In this document: positions 19,526 to 27,575 of the stretch, in pieces
How the letters are laid out: each line of letters starts with the position of its first letter
How positions within the stretch are numbered: position 1 is the stretch's first letter
NCBI RefSeq assembly: GCF_000507185.2
Contig: NZ_AYTM02000002.1
Span: 457,501 to 521,500 of the forward strand
DNA from: Pseudomonas syringae KCTC 12500
GTDB lineage: Bacteria; Pseudomonadota; Gammaproteobacteria; Pseudomonadales; Pseudomonadaceae
Reading direction: 5' to 3'
Length of the DNA: 64,000 nucleotides
Position numbers and translations under genes: made by a program
Notes under the pieces: model-generated
The model's database searches: none
What the model was told of the DNA's origin: nothing
Seen by the model: the letters and a program-made list of their open reading frames with translations, nothing else

Positions 19526-20146
19526 CTAGACATTGCCGACAGACAGAGCGGCCGGACGGCGCGTCTCCATTGCCCGGCGATAAACAAAACGGACAGCCAG
19601 GATCAGCAATGCCCCACAACAGTAAAGGCCAAGCAGCGGATCGATCAGGTAATCCCAATAATTCTCCGATGGCTTGATGCGGAAAGTGAAGGCCAGCGTC
19701 GCAGCGCTGAGCATCACCGCGGCCAGCGCATTGCGCATAAAGACCAGCCCCAGTGCGATGACAGCGACAATCATGATCATCGGCCGCGGGTTGTAACCCC
19801 AGCGGTACGGATCGAAATACGTCAGGCCCAGTGTGGCCGGGTACAGCGTCAGTGCCAGCGCAGCAAACACCAGCAGCACCACCGCGCGCCTGGACACGGC
19901 CAGCGGCTGGAGCACACCCAGTCGCTGCAGGGTCAGCCAGCCCAGCAGCACCAGGCTGCTGATGGCCAGGTCATCGGTCAGGCTACGGGCATAAGACGCC
20001 ATCGACAGACCGTCGATCGAGATCACACTCAATAGCGAGACGGCGGCGAGCAGGCCGCAGCGCCACCATAACGATGCGGTCAAGGGCGCCAACAGTACAA
20101 ACAGGGTCCAGGCAAACGCCAGATGAGCCAATCCCAACGCGATCAT
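19526..20146 (-). CDS. Polytopic membrane protein, unknown function
   Basis: 206 residues, mostly hydrophobic, with about six transmembrane segments. A charged insertion near the middle reads YFDPYRWGYNPRP, and RIKPSENYWDYLIDP lies between later helices. I recognise no family. Its start overlaps the stop of the sialidase-like gene by four bases (ATGA) and its stop lies 10 bases before the LTA-synthase-like start, so the three proteins are almost certainly made together and probably share a task at the cell envelope. Confidence 0.7.
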   Translation of the reverse strand: MIALGLAHLAFAWTLFVLLAPLTASLWWRCGLLAAVSLLSVISIDGLSMASYARSLTDDLAISSLVLLGWLTLQRLGVLQPLAVSRRAVVLLVFAALALTLYPATLGLTYFDPYRWGYNPRPMIMIVAVIALGLVFMRNALAAVMLSAATLAFTFRIKPSENYWDYLIDPLLGLYCCGALLILAVRFVYRRAMETRRPAALSVGNV

Positions 20147-21441
20147 AAAAGTTGCTCCGCCAGCCAGGCCTCGTTGAAGCTGACATGCTTGATGAAGGTG
20201 TTATTCCATGAGTAGACCAAGTGATACAGGCCGTCCGGGCTACGGATGAAGTACGGGTATTCGTATTCGAAGTCGCAGCCCTGGGGCGAGCAGACGCGTT
20301 GGTCCAGATTGCTCAGAAACGCCTCTTCCATCGGTTGACGCAGGGCGCCACTGGAACTGCGGAAGCCCTCGCCGATCACCTCCTTGTACGCCTCAAGGGT
20401 AAACGGCGTGCCCAGCGGATCGGGCGACTTGTCGAAATCCATCAAGGGCCTCCAGACGTTCATCTCTTCATCAGTGCCGTACAGGCTGAGCTTGAAGCGC
20501 CCCTCGCGCAGGTCATTGAGCGCCACCAGCAGCCCCCTGCCCGGCACACCCACCGCAGCCAGCGAAGAGTTGGGGTTGCTCGGGGTCAGCGGATACGGCT
20601 CGCTCCAGCTCTGCCCGCCGTCTTCGGTGCGGCTGGCCAGCACCCGGTGGAACGTCTCGCCGGCATAGCGCAACAAGGCCACGGCGCGCTGCCCATCCAA
20701 AGGCACCACGGTGGGCTGCAGGGAATTGTTGCCACGGCTGATGCGAAACTTGTCGATCACTTCACCGTCGGCACTCAGGTACAGGTATTCGGCAAACTTG
20801 CCAAGAAACTCATGATAGACCGGCAGGCCGATCGAACCGTCGGCATGAAACACCGGCGCGCCGCGCACCAGCGTACTGATGTTCAGGAACGGTGTTGTCA
20901 CCAGTTGCCATGGCGGCGACCAGCTGGCGCCCATGTCGCTGGAGACCATGGCGTTGACCGTGCTGCCCGCCCAGCCGCCGACCGAGACTGAAACGTAGAA
21001 CAGCCACAGGCGATTGTCCGGAGCCAGGGCGATCACAGGATTGCCCAGTTTGCGGATGTATTTACCGGTGCCTGACTGGGTGGACTCACGGGTTGCCAGC
21101 ACCTGCTCGCCGCCCCACTCACCACTGGCCGCATCGAAGCGCGAGGTGCGTATTTCAACGTCGCCCGCCCCTTCGCGAGAACCGGCGAACCACACCGACC
21201 TCAAATCGCCGCCGGGCAATGCCGTCACGGCTGAGGAATGCACGAAGTCGTCAAGGTCGGAAGACGCGAAACGCGACATATAGGACGCCTTGGGCGCCAC
21301 GCTCTCAGCGCCAACTGGCGCGGGGCTGACCGCAAAGGGCGCAATACGGTGCTGTGGATGGCTGAGCCACGCACTGAGAAAAATCGCCACAACAATCAGG
21401 CCTGCGCTCCATGCAGTCAGGTTTCGGGAAATAACACGCAT
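20143..21441 (-). CDS. Sialidase-superfamily (BNR-repeat) protein, membrane-anchored
   Basis: 432 residues. A single N-terminal hydrophobic helix (about 10-28) acts as anchor or signal. The rest is a beta-propeller with Asp-box-type sequences (SSDMGASWSPP, TEDGGQSWSEP) and the F/YRxP-like start replaced by SVWFAGSREGAGDVEI. It belongs to the exo-alpha-sialidase-like superfamily; members cleave or only bind glycans. True sialidase activity is not supported because the complete catalytic Arg triad cannot be verified by eye. It is the first gene of the unit with the membrane protein and the LTA-synthase-like enzyme, 38 bp after the cytochrome b gene. Confidence 0.75.
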   Translation of the reverse strand: MRVISRNLTAWSAGLIVVAIFLSAWLSHPQHRIAPFAVSPAPVGAESVAPKASYMSRFASSDLDDFVHSSAVTALPGGDLRSVWFAGSREGAGDVEIRTSRFDAASGEWGGEQVLATRESTQSGTGKYIRKLGNPVIALAPDNRLWLFYVSVSVGGWAGSTVNAMVSSDMGASWSPPWQLVTTPFLNISTLVRGAPVFHADGSIGLPVYHEFLGKFAEYLYLSADGEVIDKFRISRGNNSLQPTVVPLDGQRAVALLRYAGETFHRVLASRTEDGGQSWSEPYPLTPSNPNSSLAAVGVPGRGLLVALNDLREGRFKLSLYGTDEEMNVWRPLMDFDKSPDPLGTPFTLEAYKEVIGEGFRSSSGALRQPMEEAFLSNLDQRVCSPQGCDFEYEYPYFIRSPDGLYHLVYSWNNTFIKHVSFNEAWLAEQLL

Positions 21442-21479
21442 CGGGAGGCATCACTGTAAAGAGGAACAAAGGTGTGGTT

Positions 21480-22025
21480 TCAGCGATGGCGATCTTCGGG
21501 CAACGGACGTCGCTTGCCTGTCAGCATCGACAAGGGCAGGTTGTCACGCACTTGAAAGCTTTCGAAGATGGCGGCGGCCATGTGCAGTACCACCAGGGCA
21601 CACAAGGTGTTGGCGAGAATTTCATGGATGTCCTGCGGCCAGTCGGCGCCCCACAAGGCATCGACCTCTTCCATCAGAAAGCCGGTCAGGCCCATGCCGA
21701 AGATCAGCACCATCATTAGTACCATGACCAGCGCGCCGAGCGGGGAATGGCCGAGCCGATGGATCGGCCGCCGGTCGACCAGCGAGCGCATGTGCGCACG
21801 CAGGCGCGCCGGATGTGGCCAGAAATCGCTCCAGCGTGCGCTGCGCGGCCCAATGAATCCCCACACCACGCGCACCGCCAGCCAGGCAACCGCGTAATAG
21901 CCCAGCCAGATGTGCCAGTCGCCACCTGCTTCATTGAAGAAATAATTGGCAACAAAAACACCCGCGATCGAGACGTGAAACAGCCTGACCAGCGGGTCCC
22001 ACAGGCGCAGGGAAACACGGCTCAT
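21480..22025 (-). CDS. Cytochrome b561-family di-heme membrane protein
   Basis: 181 residues with four transmembrane helices. Candidate heme-ligand histidines sit in the helices LFHVSIAGVF, WHIWLGYYAVAW and HEILANTLCALVVLHMAAA, as in Ni/Fe-hydrogenase-type cytochrome b subunits. Such proteins pass electrons across or within the inner membrane. It follows the PepSY gene with a one-base overlap (TAATG). The pair lies divergent from an OmpR-type two-component system, a common arrangement in Pseudomonas. Confidence 0.88.
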   Translation of the reverse strand: MSRVSLRLWDPLVRLFHVSIAGVFVANYFFNEAGGDWHIWLGYYAVAWLAVRVVWGFIGPRSARWSDFWPHPARLRAHMRSLVDRRPIHRLGHSPLGALVMVLMMVLIFGMGLTGFLMEEVDALWGADWPQDIHEILANTLCALVVLHMAAAIFESFQVRDNLPLSMLTGKRRPLPEDRHR

Positions 22026-22288
22026 TACTTGGTCTCGGTCTTCACCGCTTTACCCGTCACCGGATCGTGATAGATCTCGACCTTGCGCTTGTCCTTGTCG
22101 AAACCATAGATTTCGTAGCAGTTGCCGTCAGTCACCTTGAACTTGCTGATCTCGTAACCCTGAGCCTTGAGCTGCTCCTGGAATTTGGCCTGATCCTGCC
22201 ATTGGGACTTGTCAGCCGTGGTGCATTGCGGGCCGGCAAGTGCCAGCGGGCTGGCCAGACACAGGGAAATCAGCAGGACTTTACGCAT
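22025..22288 (-). CDS. Periplasmic PepSY-domain protein
   Basis: 87 residues. A clear signal peptide (MRKVLLISLCLASPLALA) is followed by a single PepSY-like fold with EISKFKVTDGNCYEIYGFDKD, then VEIYHDPVTGKAV. The two cysteines (Cys22 and the one in GNCYE) may form a disulfide. ATG 22288 is preferred to an upstream TTG because it starts the signal peptide. It is co-transcribed with the cytochrome b gene and probably controlled by the divergent regulator at 22456. Confidence 0.85.
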   Translation of the reverse strand: MRKVLLISLCLASPLALAGPQCTTADKSQWQDQAKFQEQLKAQGYEISKFKVTDGNCYEIYGFDKDKRKVEIYHDPVTGKAVKTETK

Positions 22289-22336
22289 GACAGATACTCG
22301 CAAGCAGTTAAGGAGCGCCTACTGTGCGAAACGAAT

Positions 22337-22353
22337 CTTAGGAAAAGCTTAAT
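22337..22353 (+). promoter_or_regulatory. PmrA/QseB-box-like direct repeat
   Basis: CTTAGG and CTTAAT separated by five bases (AAAAG). This fits the direct-repeat hexamer layout of PmrA/QseB boxes (HTTAAD, N5, HTTAAD). It sits between the PepSY gene and the response regulator gene, suited to controlling either or both. Confidence 0.5.
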
Positions 22354-22455
22354 ACGTAATAGCTCGTAACATCTTCCCGGACACACGGCACTTCGCGCTG
22401 CTGCCTGCTGACGGCATCATGGCGCCCTTCTTCCCACACTCACCGGTCAAACCCT

Positions 22456-23118
22456 ATGCGCCTGCTTCTCGTCGAGGATGATCGAGCCATTGGTCAAGGC
22501 ATCCGCGTGGCCCTGAATACCGAGGGCTACACCCTTGACTGGCTGGAGGACGGACTGAGCGCGCTGCACGCCTTGCGCAGCGAGCCATTCGACCTGTTGC
22601 TGCTCGACCTCGGATTGCCACGCATGGATGGCCTGGACCTGCTGCGCCAGTTGCGCGCTGAAGCGCTCACCCTGCCGGTGCTGATCCTGACTGCACGCGA
22701 CGGGACTGCCGACCGTATTGCCGGTCTGGATGCCGGTGCGGACGACTACCTGATCAAGCCCTTCGACGTCGATGAATTGAAAGCCCGGGTCCGCGCCCTG
22801 CTCAGGCGCAGCCAGGGCCGTGCGCAACCGCTGCTGGAGCACGCGGGCATCAGCCTCGACCCGGCGTCGCAACAGGTCAGCTTCAAGGGCAGCGAAGTAC
22901 CGATGACGCCGATGGAGTACCAACTGCTGCATCAACTGATGATCCGCCCCGGCAAAGTGGTCACCCGCGAGCGTTTGTCCAATACCCTGTACGGCTGGCA
23001 GGACAAGGTCGAAAGCAACACCTTGGAAGTGCTGATTCACAACCTGCGCAAGAAACTGTCTACCGAGCTGATCCGTACCGTGCGCGGCGTCGGCTACCTG
23101 CTGGAGCTCAAGGCATGA
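22456..23118 (+). CDS. OmpR-family response regulator (PmrA/QseB-like)
   Basis: 220 residues. Receiver domain: Glu7-Asp8-Asp9 pocket, Asp51 acceptor in LLLLDLGLP, Thr78-Ala79 and the Lys in DDYLIKPF. The winged helix runs from about 125 to 218 (MTPMEYQLLHQLM, SNTLEVLIHNLRKKL, IRTVRGVGYLL). It overlaps the kinase gene by four bases. The sequence type and the nearby box suggest the PmrA/QseB branch, which responds to cations or envelope stress, but the input is not known. Likely targets are the divergent PepSY-cytochrome b genes and perhaps the sialidase cluster behind them. Confidence 0.92.
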   Translation: MRLLLVEDDRAIGQGIRVALNTEGYTLDWLEDGLSALHALRSEPFDLLLLDLGLPRMDGLDLLRQLRAEALTLPVLILTARDGTADRIAGLDAGADDYLIKPFDVDELKARVRALLRRSQGRAQPLLEHAGISLDPASQQVSFKGSEVPMTPMEYQLLHQLMIRPGKVVTRERLSNTLYGWQDKVESNTLEVLIHNLRKKLSTELIRTVRGVGYLLELKA

Positions 23119-24488
23119 CCTCGGTACGCGCGCGCATTCTGATCCCGGTACTGATGCTGTTGCTGCTCGGCGACCTGACCATCAGCCTGCTCGCCCTGCG
23201 CGACAGCCATCACGAAATCGAAGAAGTCTACGATGCACAACTGGCCCAGAGTGCACGCCTGCTGCAAGGTGTGCTGCGTCAGCGCGCAGCAGGTGAGCAG
23301 GACCTCGACAAGCTGTATCAGGCGTTCGATCAGGCCATGAGCCGGGTCGGCACCAGCGGCGTGGCCCATCCTTACGAAACCCGGCTGACCTTTCAGGTCT
23401 GGCGTACCTCGGGCGAGCTGCTGGTGCGCTCGGCCGAAGCGCCGCTGCTCAGTGCACCTCCGGCAACCGAAGGCTCCCATGATCTGGTCGAGAACGGGCA
23501 CGAGTGGTGCGGCTTTCTCCTCGCCGATCCACAGCAGGGTTTTCTGATCTGGGTGGGTGAGCGCGATGACGTGCGCCAGGACCTGATTCAGCGCATTGTC
23601 AGTCACACGCTGTGGCCAACGCTGATCGGTGTGCCTCTGCTGGTGGTCGCGATATGGCTGGCCATAGGCTGGGGCCTGCGCCCGCTGCAAGCGATGGCCA
23701 GAGTCATCCGCAAACGCGATGCCGAAAGCCTCGAACCGCTTGATGTAACGCCCCTGCCCAAAGAACTGGAGCCCATGCAGTACGCGCTCAACCGCCTGCT
23801 GACCCAGATCGAGAGTGTGCTGGAGCGCGAGCGACGCTTCATCGCCGACGCGGCCCATGAACTGCGCACGCCGCTGACCATTCTGCGCATCCACGCGCAG
23901 AACGCACGCCAGGCCGAAACCCCGGAGCAACGCCTGGAAGCACTGGATTTCCTCGTGCATGGCGTCGACCGCGCCGCCCGCCTGGCCAGTCAGTTATTGA
24001 CCATGGCACGCCTGGAACCGCGTCTTGAAGTCAGCCAGTTACAGACCTTCGAGCTAAACACACTGGTACGCGAGGAGATGGCCGAACTCACGCCACTGGC
24101 CCTGGAAAAGCGCGTCGATCTGGTGTTCGAGGAAGGCGAGGATTGCGTGATCCGCAGCGACCCGGCAGCCATCACCATTGCCCTGCAGAACCTGCTGACC
24201 AATGCGCTGAATTTCGCCCCGACCGCCAGCGAGATTCGCGTCGTCCTGCACACCCAGGAAGATGGCAGCGCGCACCTGTCAGTCGAAGACGCAGGGCCGG
24301 GTATCGACGAACAACAGAAGGCGCGCCTGTTCGAACGCTTTTACAGTCAGGGTCACAGCAATGGCGCAGGACTGGGGCTGGCGATCGTCGACATGATCGT
24401 GCGCAAACTGGAAAGCAGTCTGCACCTGCGCAACTCGGCCCAGGGCGGACTGTGTGCAGAGCTGCGCATCAAGAGCAGGACGAGCTGA
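23115..24488 (+). CDS. Membrane sensor histidine kinase
   Basis: 457 residues. Transmembrane helix 1 is at about 8-27 and helix 2 at about 163-185 (TLWPTLIGVPLLVVAIWLAI), enclosing a periplasmic sensor of about 135 residues (two-component sensor kinase N-terminal type). These are followed by HAMP-like sequence, an H-box (DAAHELRTPLTILRIH), an N-box (NLLTNALNFAP) and G boxes (DAGPGI, GAGLGLAIV). It is the partner of the OmpR-type regulator, with the genes overlapping ATGA. The stop lies 12 bases from the convergent amaA stop. Confidence 0.92.
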   Translation: MTSVRARILIPVLMLLLLGDLTISLLALRDSHHEIEEVYDAQLAQSARLLQGVLRQRAAGEQDLDKLYQAFDQAMSRVGTSGVAHPYETRLTFQVWRTSGELLVRSAEAPLLSAPPATEGSHDLVENGHEWCGFLLADPQQGFLIWVGERDDVRQDLIQRIVSHTLWPTLIGVPLLVVAIWLAIGWGLRPLQAMARVIRKRDAESLEPLDVTPLPKELEPMQYALNRLLTQIESVLERERRFIADAAHELRTPLTILRIHAQNARQAETPEQRLEALDFLVHGVDRAARLASQLLTMARLEPRLEVSQLQTFELNTLVREEMAELTPLALEKRVDLVFEEGEDCVIRSDPAAITIALQNLLTNALNFAPTASEIRVVLHTQEDGSAHLSVEDAGPGIDEQQKARLFERFYSQGHSNGAGLGLAIVDMIVRKLESSLHLRNSAQGGLCAELRIKSRTS

Positions 24489-24500
24489 ACCCTGCTCGGC

Positions 24501-25787
24501 TCAAAGCACCACGCGCAGGCATTGCCCGGCGTGATACAGGGTGAAGCCCGCGTCGTAGGCCAGGCTGCGCAACGAACTGCCCGAGACCTTTTTGCCGCTT
24601 GAAAAACTCATCGGCAACGCAGTTGCATCGTCAGTCAGCAGGTAATCGGCAAAGCACTTGCCCACCAGCGTCCCGGTGGTCACCCCGCGGCCATTGAAAC
24701 CGGTCGCCGCCAGCAAGCCTGGCGCTGGTTCGAAGAGGCGCAACAAGTGGTCCGGCGTGAAGCCGATGCGCCCGGTCCAGGTGCTCTGCCACTCGACCCG
24801 GCCCAGTTGCGGGAAGTAATGCTGCTGGACGCGATCCGCCCACTGACGAATGAACCACAGCGGATAATTGCCGGCGTTACCCAGGCTGCCCAGTAGCAGG
24901 CGCCCATGGGCATCACGACGAATGTTGCTGAGCACCGTGCGCGTATCCCACGAACCCTGCCCGCCGCGCAGAATCTGCGCCTGCTCGGCACCGCTGAGTG
25001 GCTGCGAAGCGACCTGATAGTAGTAGCCCGTGAAGATGTGATCCTTGATATCGGTCCACTCGCCTTCGGTGTAGGCATTGGACGCGATGATCACTTTCTC
25101 GGCGCTCACACTGCCCGCAGCAGTAGAGACCTTCCAGCCGTCAGCGGTGCGTTGCAAGCCGTTGACAGGAGAATCACCGAACACTTGCCCACCCTGCGCC
25201 ACCACGTTGAGCGCCATGCCCGAGACATAGGCCATCGGGTTCACCGTGCCGGCGCGGTGATCGAGCAAGGCACCGCTGACCTTGTCGGTACCACAGGCGT
25301 CTTCGCAGGGTTTGCCGGTCAGTAATTCGACGTTGGCACCGCGCCGCTGCCACTGTGCGGCGCGGCTGCGCAAGTCAGCCAGGCCCTTGGCGTTATGCGC
25401 CATGTGCAGGTTGCCGGTGCGCGTGTCCTGGCAATCGATGCGGTACTGGTCGATGGTCGCAAACACCAGTGCCGGTGCCGCGCCCAATGCGCCATTCAGT
25501 CGACTGGCGTCGACGCTGCCCAGTACTTTGTCCAGCTGATCGGGCGCCACCCAGGTCCCGGCATTCACCAGGCCGACGTTGCGTCCGGAACCGCCATGCC
25601 CGACCTGGTGCGCTTCAATCACACACACCGACTTGCCGCCTTCCAGCAAGCGCAACGCCGCGGACAGACCGGTAAACCCGGCGCCGATGATGCACACGTC
25701 GGCGCTCCGCTCACCGCTCAGGGCCGGGCTGACCGGACGTTGCGGAGTCAATTGTTCCCACAGACAGCCTTCAGCAAACTGCACCAT
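24501..25787 (-). CDS. amaA: FAD-dependent amine oxidase, L-pipecolate oxidase (AmaA)
   Basis: 428 residues. An N-terminal FAD fingerprint (IIGAGFTGLSAALRLLEGG) and the DAO-family C-terminal block GFNGRGVTTGTLVGK are present. The general family includes gamma-glutamylputrescine oxidase, but directly upstream lies amaB, the same order as P. putida amaA-amaB. There AmaA oxidises L-pipecolate to delta1-piperideine-6-carboxylate. The assignment to pipecolate comes from this neighbour and from the aminotransferase and hglS genes that complete the pathway. TGGAG precedes the ATG. An alternative would be another secondary-amine oxidase. Confidence 0.82.
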   Translation of the reverse strand: MVQFAEGCLWEQLTPQRPVSPALSGERSADVCIIGAGFTGLSAALRLLEGGKSVCVIEAHQVGHGGSGRNVGLVNAGTWVAPDQLDKVLGSVDASRLNGALGAAPALVFATIDQYRIDCQDTRTGNLHMAHNAKGLADLRSRAAQWQRRGANVELLTGKPCEDACGTDKVSGALLDHRAGTVNPMAYVSGMALNVVAQGGQVFGDSPVNGLQRTADGWKVSTAAGSVSAEKVIIASNAYTEGEWTDIKDHIFTGYYYQVASQPLSGAEQAQILRGGQGSWDTRTVLSNIRRDAHGRLLLGSLGNAGNYPLWFIRQWADRVQQHYFPQLGRVEWQSTWTGRIGFTPDHLLRLFEPAPGLLAATGFNGRGVTTGTLVGKCFADYLLTDDATALPMSFSSGKKVSGSSLRSLAYDAGFTLYHAGQCLRVVL

Positions 25788-25829
25788 CGAAAAACTCCAG
25801 CAATGTCGGTGATAAGCGCCCGGTTCACA

Positions 25830-27320
25830 TCAGTCGAACACGATGCCCTGAGCCAGCGGCAACTCGCGGGAGTAGTTAACGGTGTTGGTCTGCCGGCGCA
25901 TGTAGGCGCGCCACGAATCGGAGCCGGACTCGCGGCCGCCACCGGTTTCCTTCTCGCCGCCAAATGCCCCGCCGATTTCAGCACCGCTGGTGCCGATATT
26001 GACGTTGGCAATCCCGCAATCGCTGCCCGCGGCGCTCTGGAAAGCCTCGGCCTCGCGCAGGTCGGTAGTGAAAATGCAAGACGACAGGCCTTGCGGTACT
26101 TCGTTGTTCAGGCGCAGGGCCTCTTCGAAGTCGTCGTAGGCCAGCACGTAGAGAATCGGCGCGAAGGTTTCGTGACGCACGACGTCGCTCTGGCCAGGCA
26201 TTTCGGCAATGGCCGGCGTGACGTAGTAGCCGTTCGGGTATTTGTCCTGCAACTGACGCTCGCCACCGAACACCTGTCCGCCTTCGTCACGGGCCTTGGT
26301 CAGCGCGTTCTGCATGGCCGAAAACGCTTGCTGGTCAATCAGCGGACCGATCAGATTACCTTCACGCGGATCACCGACGCGCACCTTGGCGTAGGCCGCC
26401 TTGACGCGGGCGACCACTTCGTCCTTGATCGAACGGTGCACAATCAGGCGGCGCAACGTGGTGCAACGCTGACCGGCGGTGCCTACCGCACTGAACAGAA
26501 TGCCGCGCACGGCCAGGTCCAGATCGGCGCTCGGGGCCAGAATCATCGCGTTGTTGCCACCCAGCTCCAGAATGCTGCGCCCGAAACGGGCGGCGACACG
26601 CGGACCGACTTCACGGCCCATGCGGGTGCTGCCGGTGGCGCTGATCAGCGCCACGCGCGGGTCATCGACCAGCGCTTCGCCGGCGTCACGATCACCAATC
26701 ACCAATTGCGCCAGTGCTGCGGGGGCATCACCGAAAATCTTCAGCGCCTTGTCGAACAGCGCCTGACAGGCCAGTGCCGTCAGCGGGGTCTTTTCCGAAG
26801 GCTTCCAGATCACCGGATTGCCGCAGACCAGCGCCAGCGTGGTGTTCCAGGCCCAGACCGCGACCGGGAAGTTGAACGCGCTGATTACACCGACCACACC
26901 CAGCGGGTGCCAGGTTTCGCGCATATGATGACCGGGGCGCTCGGAGGCGATGGTCAGACCGTACAGCTGACGCGACAGACCGACGGCAAAGTCGCAGATG
27001 TCGATCATTTCCTGCACTTCACCCAGACCTTCCTGAGTGATCTTGCCGGCCTCGACCGACACCAGTTCGCCCAGATCAGCCTTATGCTCACGCAGCACCT
27101 CACCAAAGATCCGCACCAGCTCGCCACGCCGTGGGGCCGGCACTGTGCGCCACTTCAGAAACGCGCTGTGGGCGCTGTCGATACGCGCCACGACCTGTGC
27201 CTTGTCTTCAAGCGTGACCGAGGCAATGCGGCTGCCATCAATCGGGGTGTAAACCGGATAGTCCCCTTGTGTGTGGGCACTGTTCGCCACGCCCAGACGT
27301 GCTAGTAACTCGGCAACCAT
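25830..27320 (-). CDS. amaB: Delta1-piperideine-6-carboxylate dehydrogenase (AmaB)
   Basis: 496 residues, ALDH7-type. Catalytic features: Asn150 (SAFNFP), Lys173 (IWKPSEKTP), Glu252 (ILELGGNNA) and Cys286 in TAGQRCTT, the ALDH7A1/AmaB sequence context. It oxidises the semialdehyde in equilibrium with piperideine-6-carboxylate to L-2-aminoadipate with NAD(P)+. A strong ribosome binding site (AGGAG) precedes ATG 27320. amaA follows 42 bp downstream in the same unit; the aminotransferase gene is divergent. Confidence 0.9.
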   Translation of the reverse strand: MVAELLARLGVANSAHTQGDYPVYTPIDGSRIASVTLEDKAQVVARIDSAHSAFLKWRTVPAPRRGELVRIFGEVLREHKADLGELVSVEAGKITQEGLGEVQEMIDICDFAVGLSRQLYGLTIASERPGHHMRETWHPLGVVGVISAFNFPVAVWAWNTTLALVCGNPVIWKPSEKTPLTALACQALFDKALKIFGDAPAALAQLVIGDRDAGEALVDDPRVALISATGSTRMGREVGPRVAARFGRSILELGGNNAMILAPSADLDLAVRGILFSAVGTAGQRCTTLRRLIVHRSIKDEVVARVKAAYAKVRVGDPREGNLIGPLIDQQAFSAMQNALTKARDEGGQVFGGERQLQDKYPNGYYVTPAIAEMPGQSDVVRHETFAPILYVLAYDDFEEALRLNNEVPQGLSSCIFTTDLREAEAFQSAAGSDCGIANVNIGTSGAEIGGAFGGEKETGGGRESGSDSWRAYMRRQTNTVNYSRELPLAQGIVFD

Positions 27321-27575
27321 GTTGATTCTCCTGTCATGAAACCACGGTGGAAATCATCGATGACCTCAGTATCAAGCCACTCAGGGTCGGGCTACAAACG
27401 ACGTTTTTGAAAAACATGATTCCTTTTAGGAATGAACTTCTGATCACTAGCAGCCAGAAAAGCCATTACATCGGGAATTATTGGAATGACCCGGTGATTT
27501 TATTTCGTTTGCGAGCGCTGCCCGATGTTTGTTTGGATAAGCCCATCATGATCACCCGGAGTCGGGGCCAGACCG

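Noticed and set aside
20143..21441. Calling the propeller protein a true sialidase
   Set aside because: Asp boxes are visible, but the complete catalytic triad could not be confirmed by eye; left at superfamily level.
24501..25787. Assignment as gamma-glutamylputrescine oxidase (PuuB)
   Set aside because: Same superfamily, but no other putrescine genes are near, and amaB, the transaminase and hglS point to pipecolate.
25395..27305. Long plus-strand open frame opposite amaA/amaB
   Set aside because: High-GC shadow of two well-supported genes on the other strand; no motif of its own.
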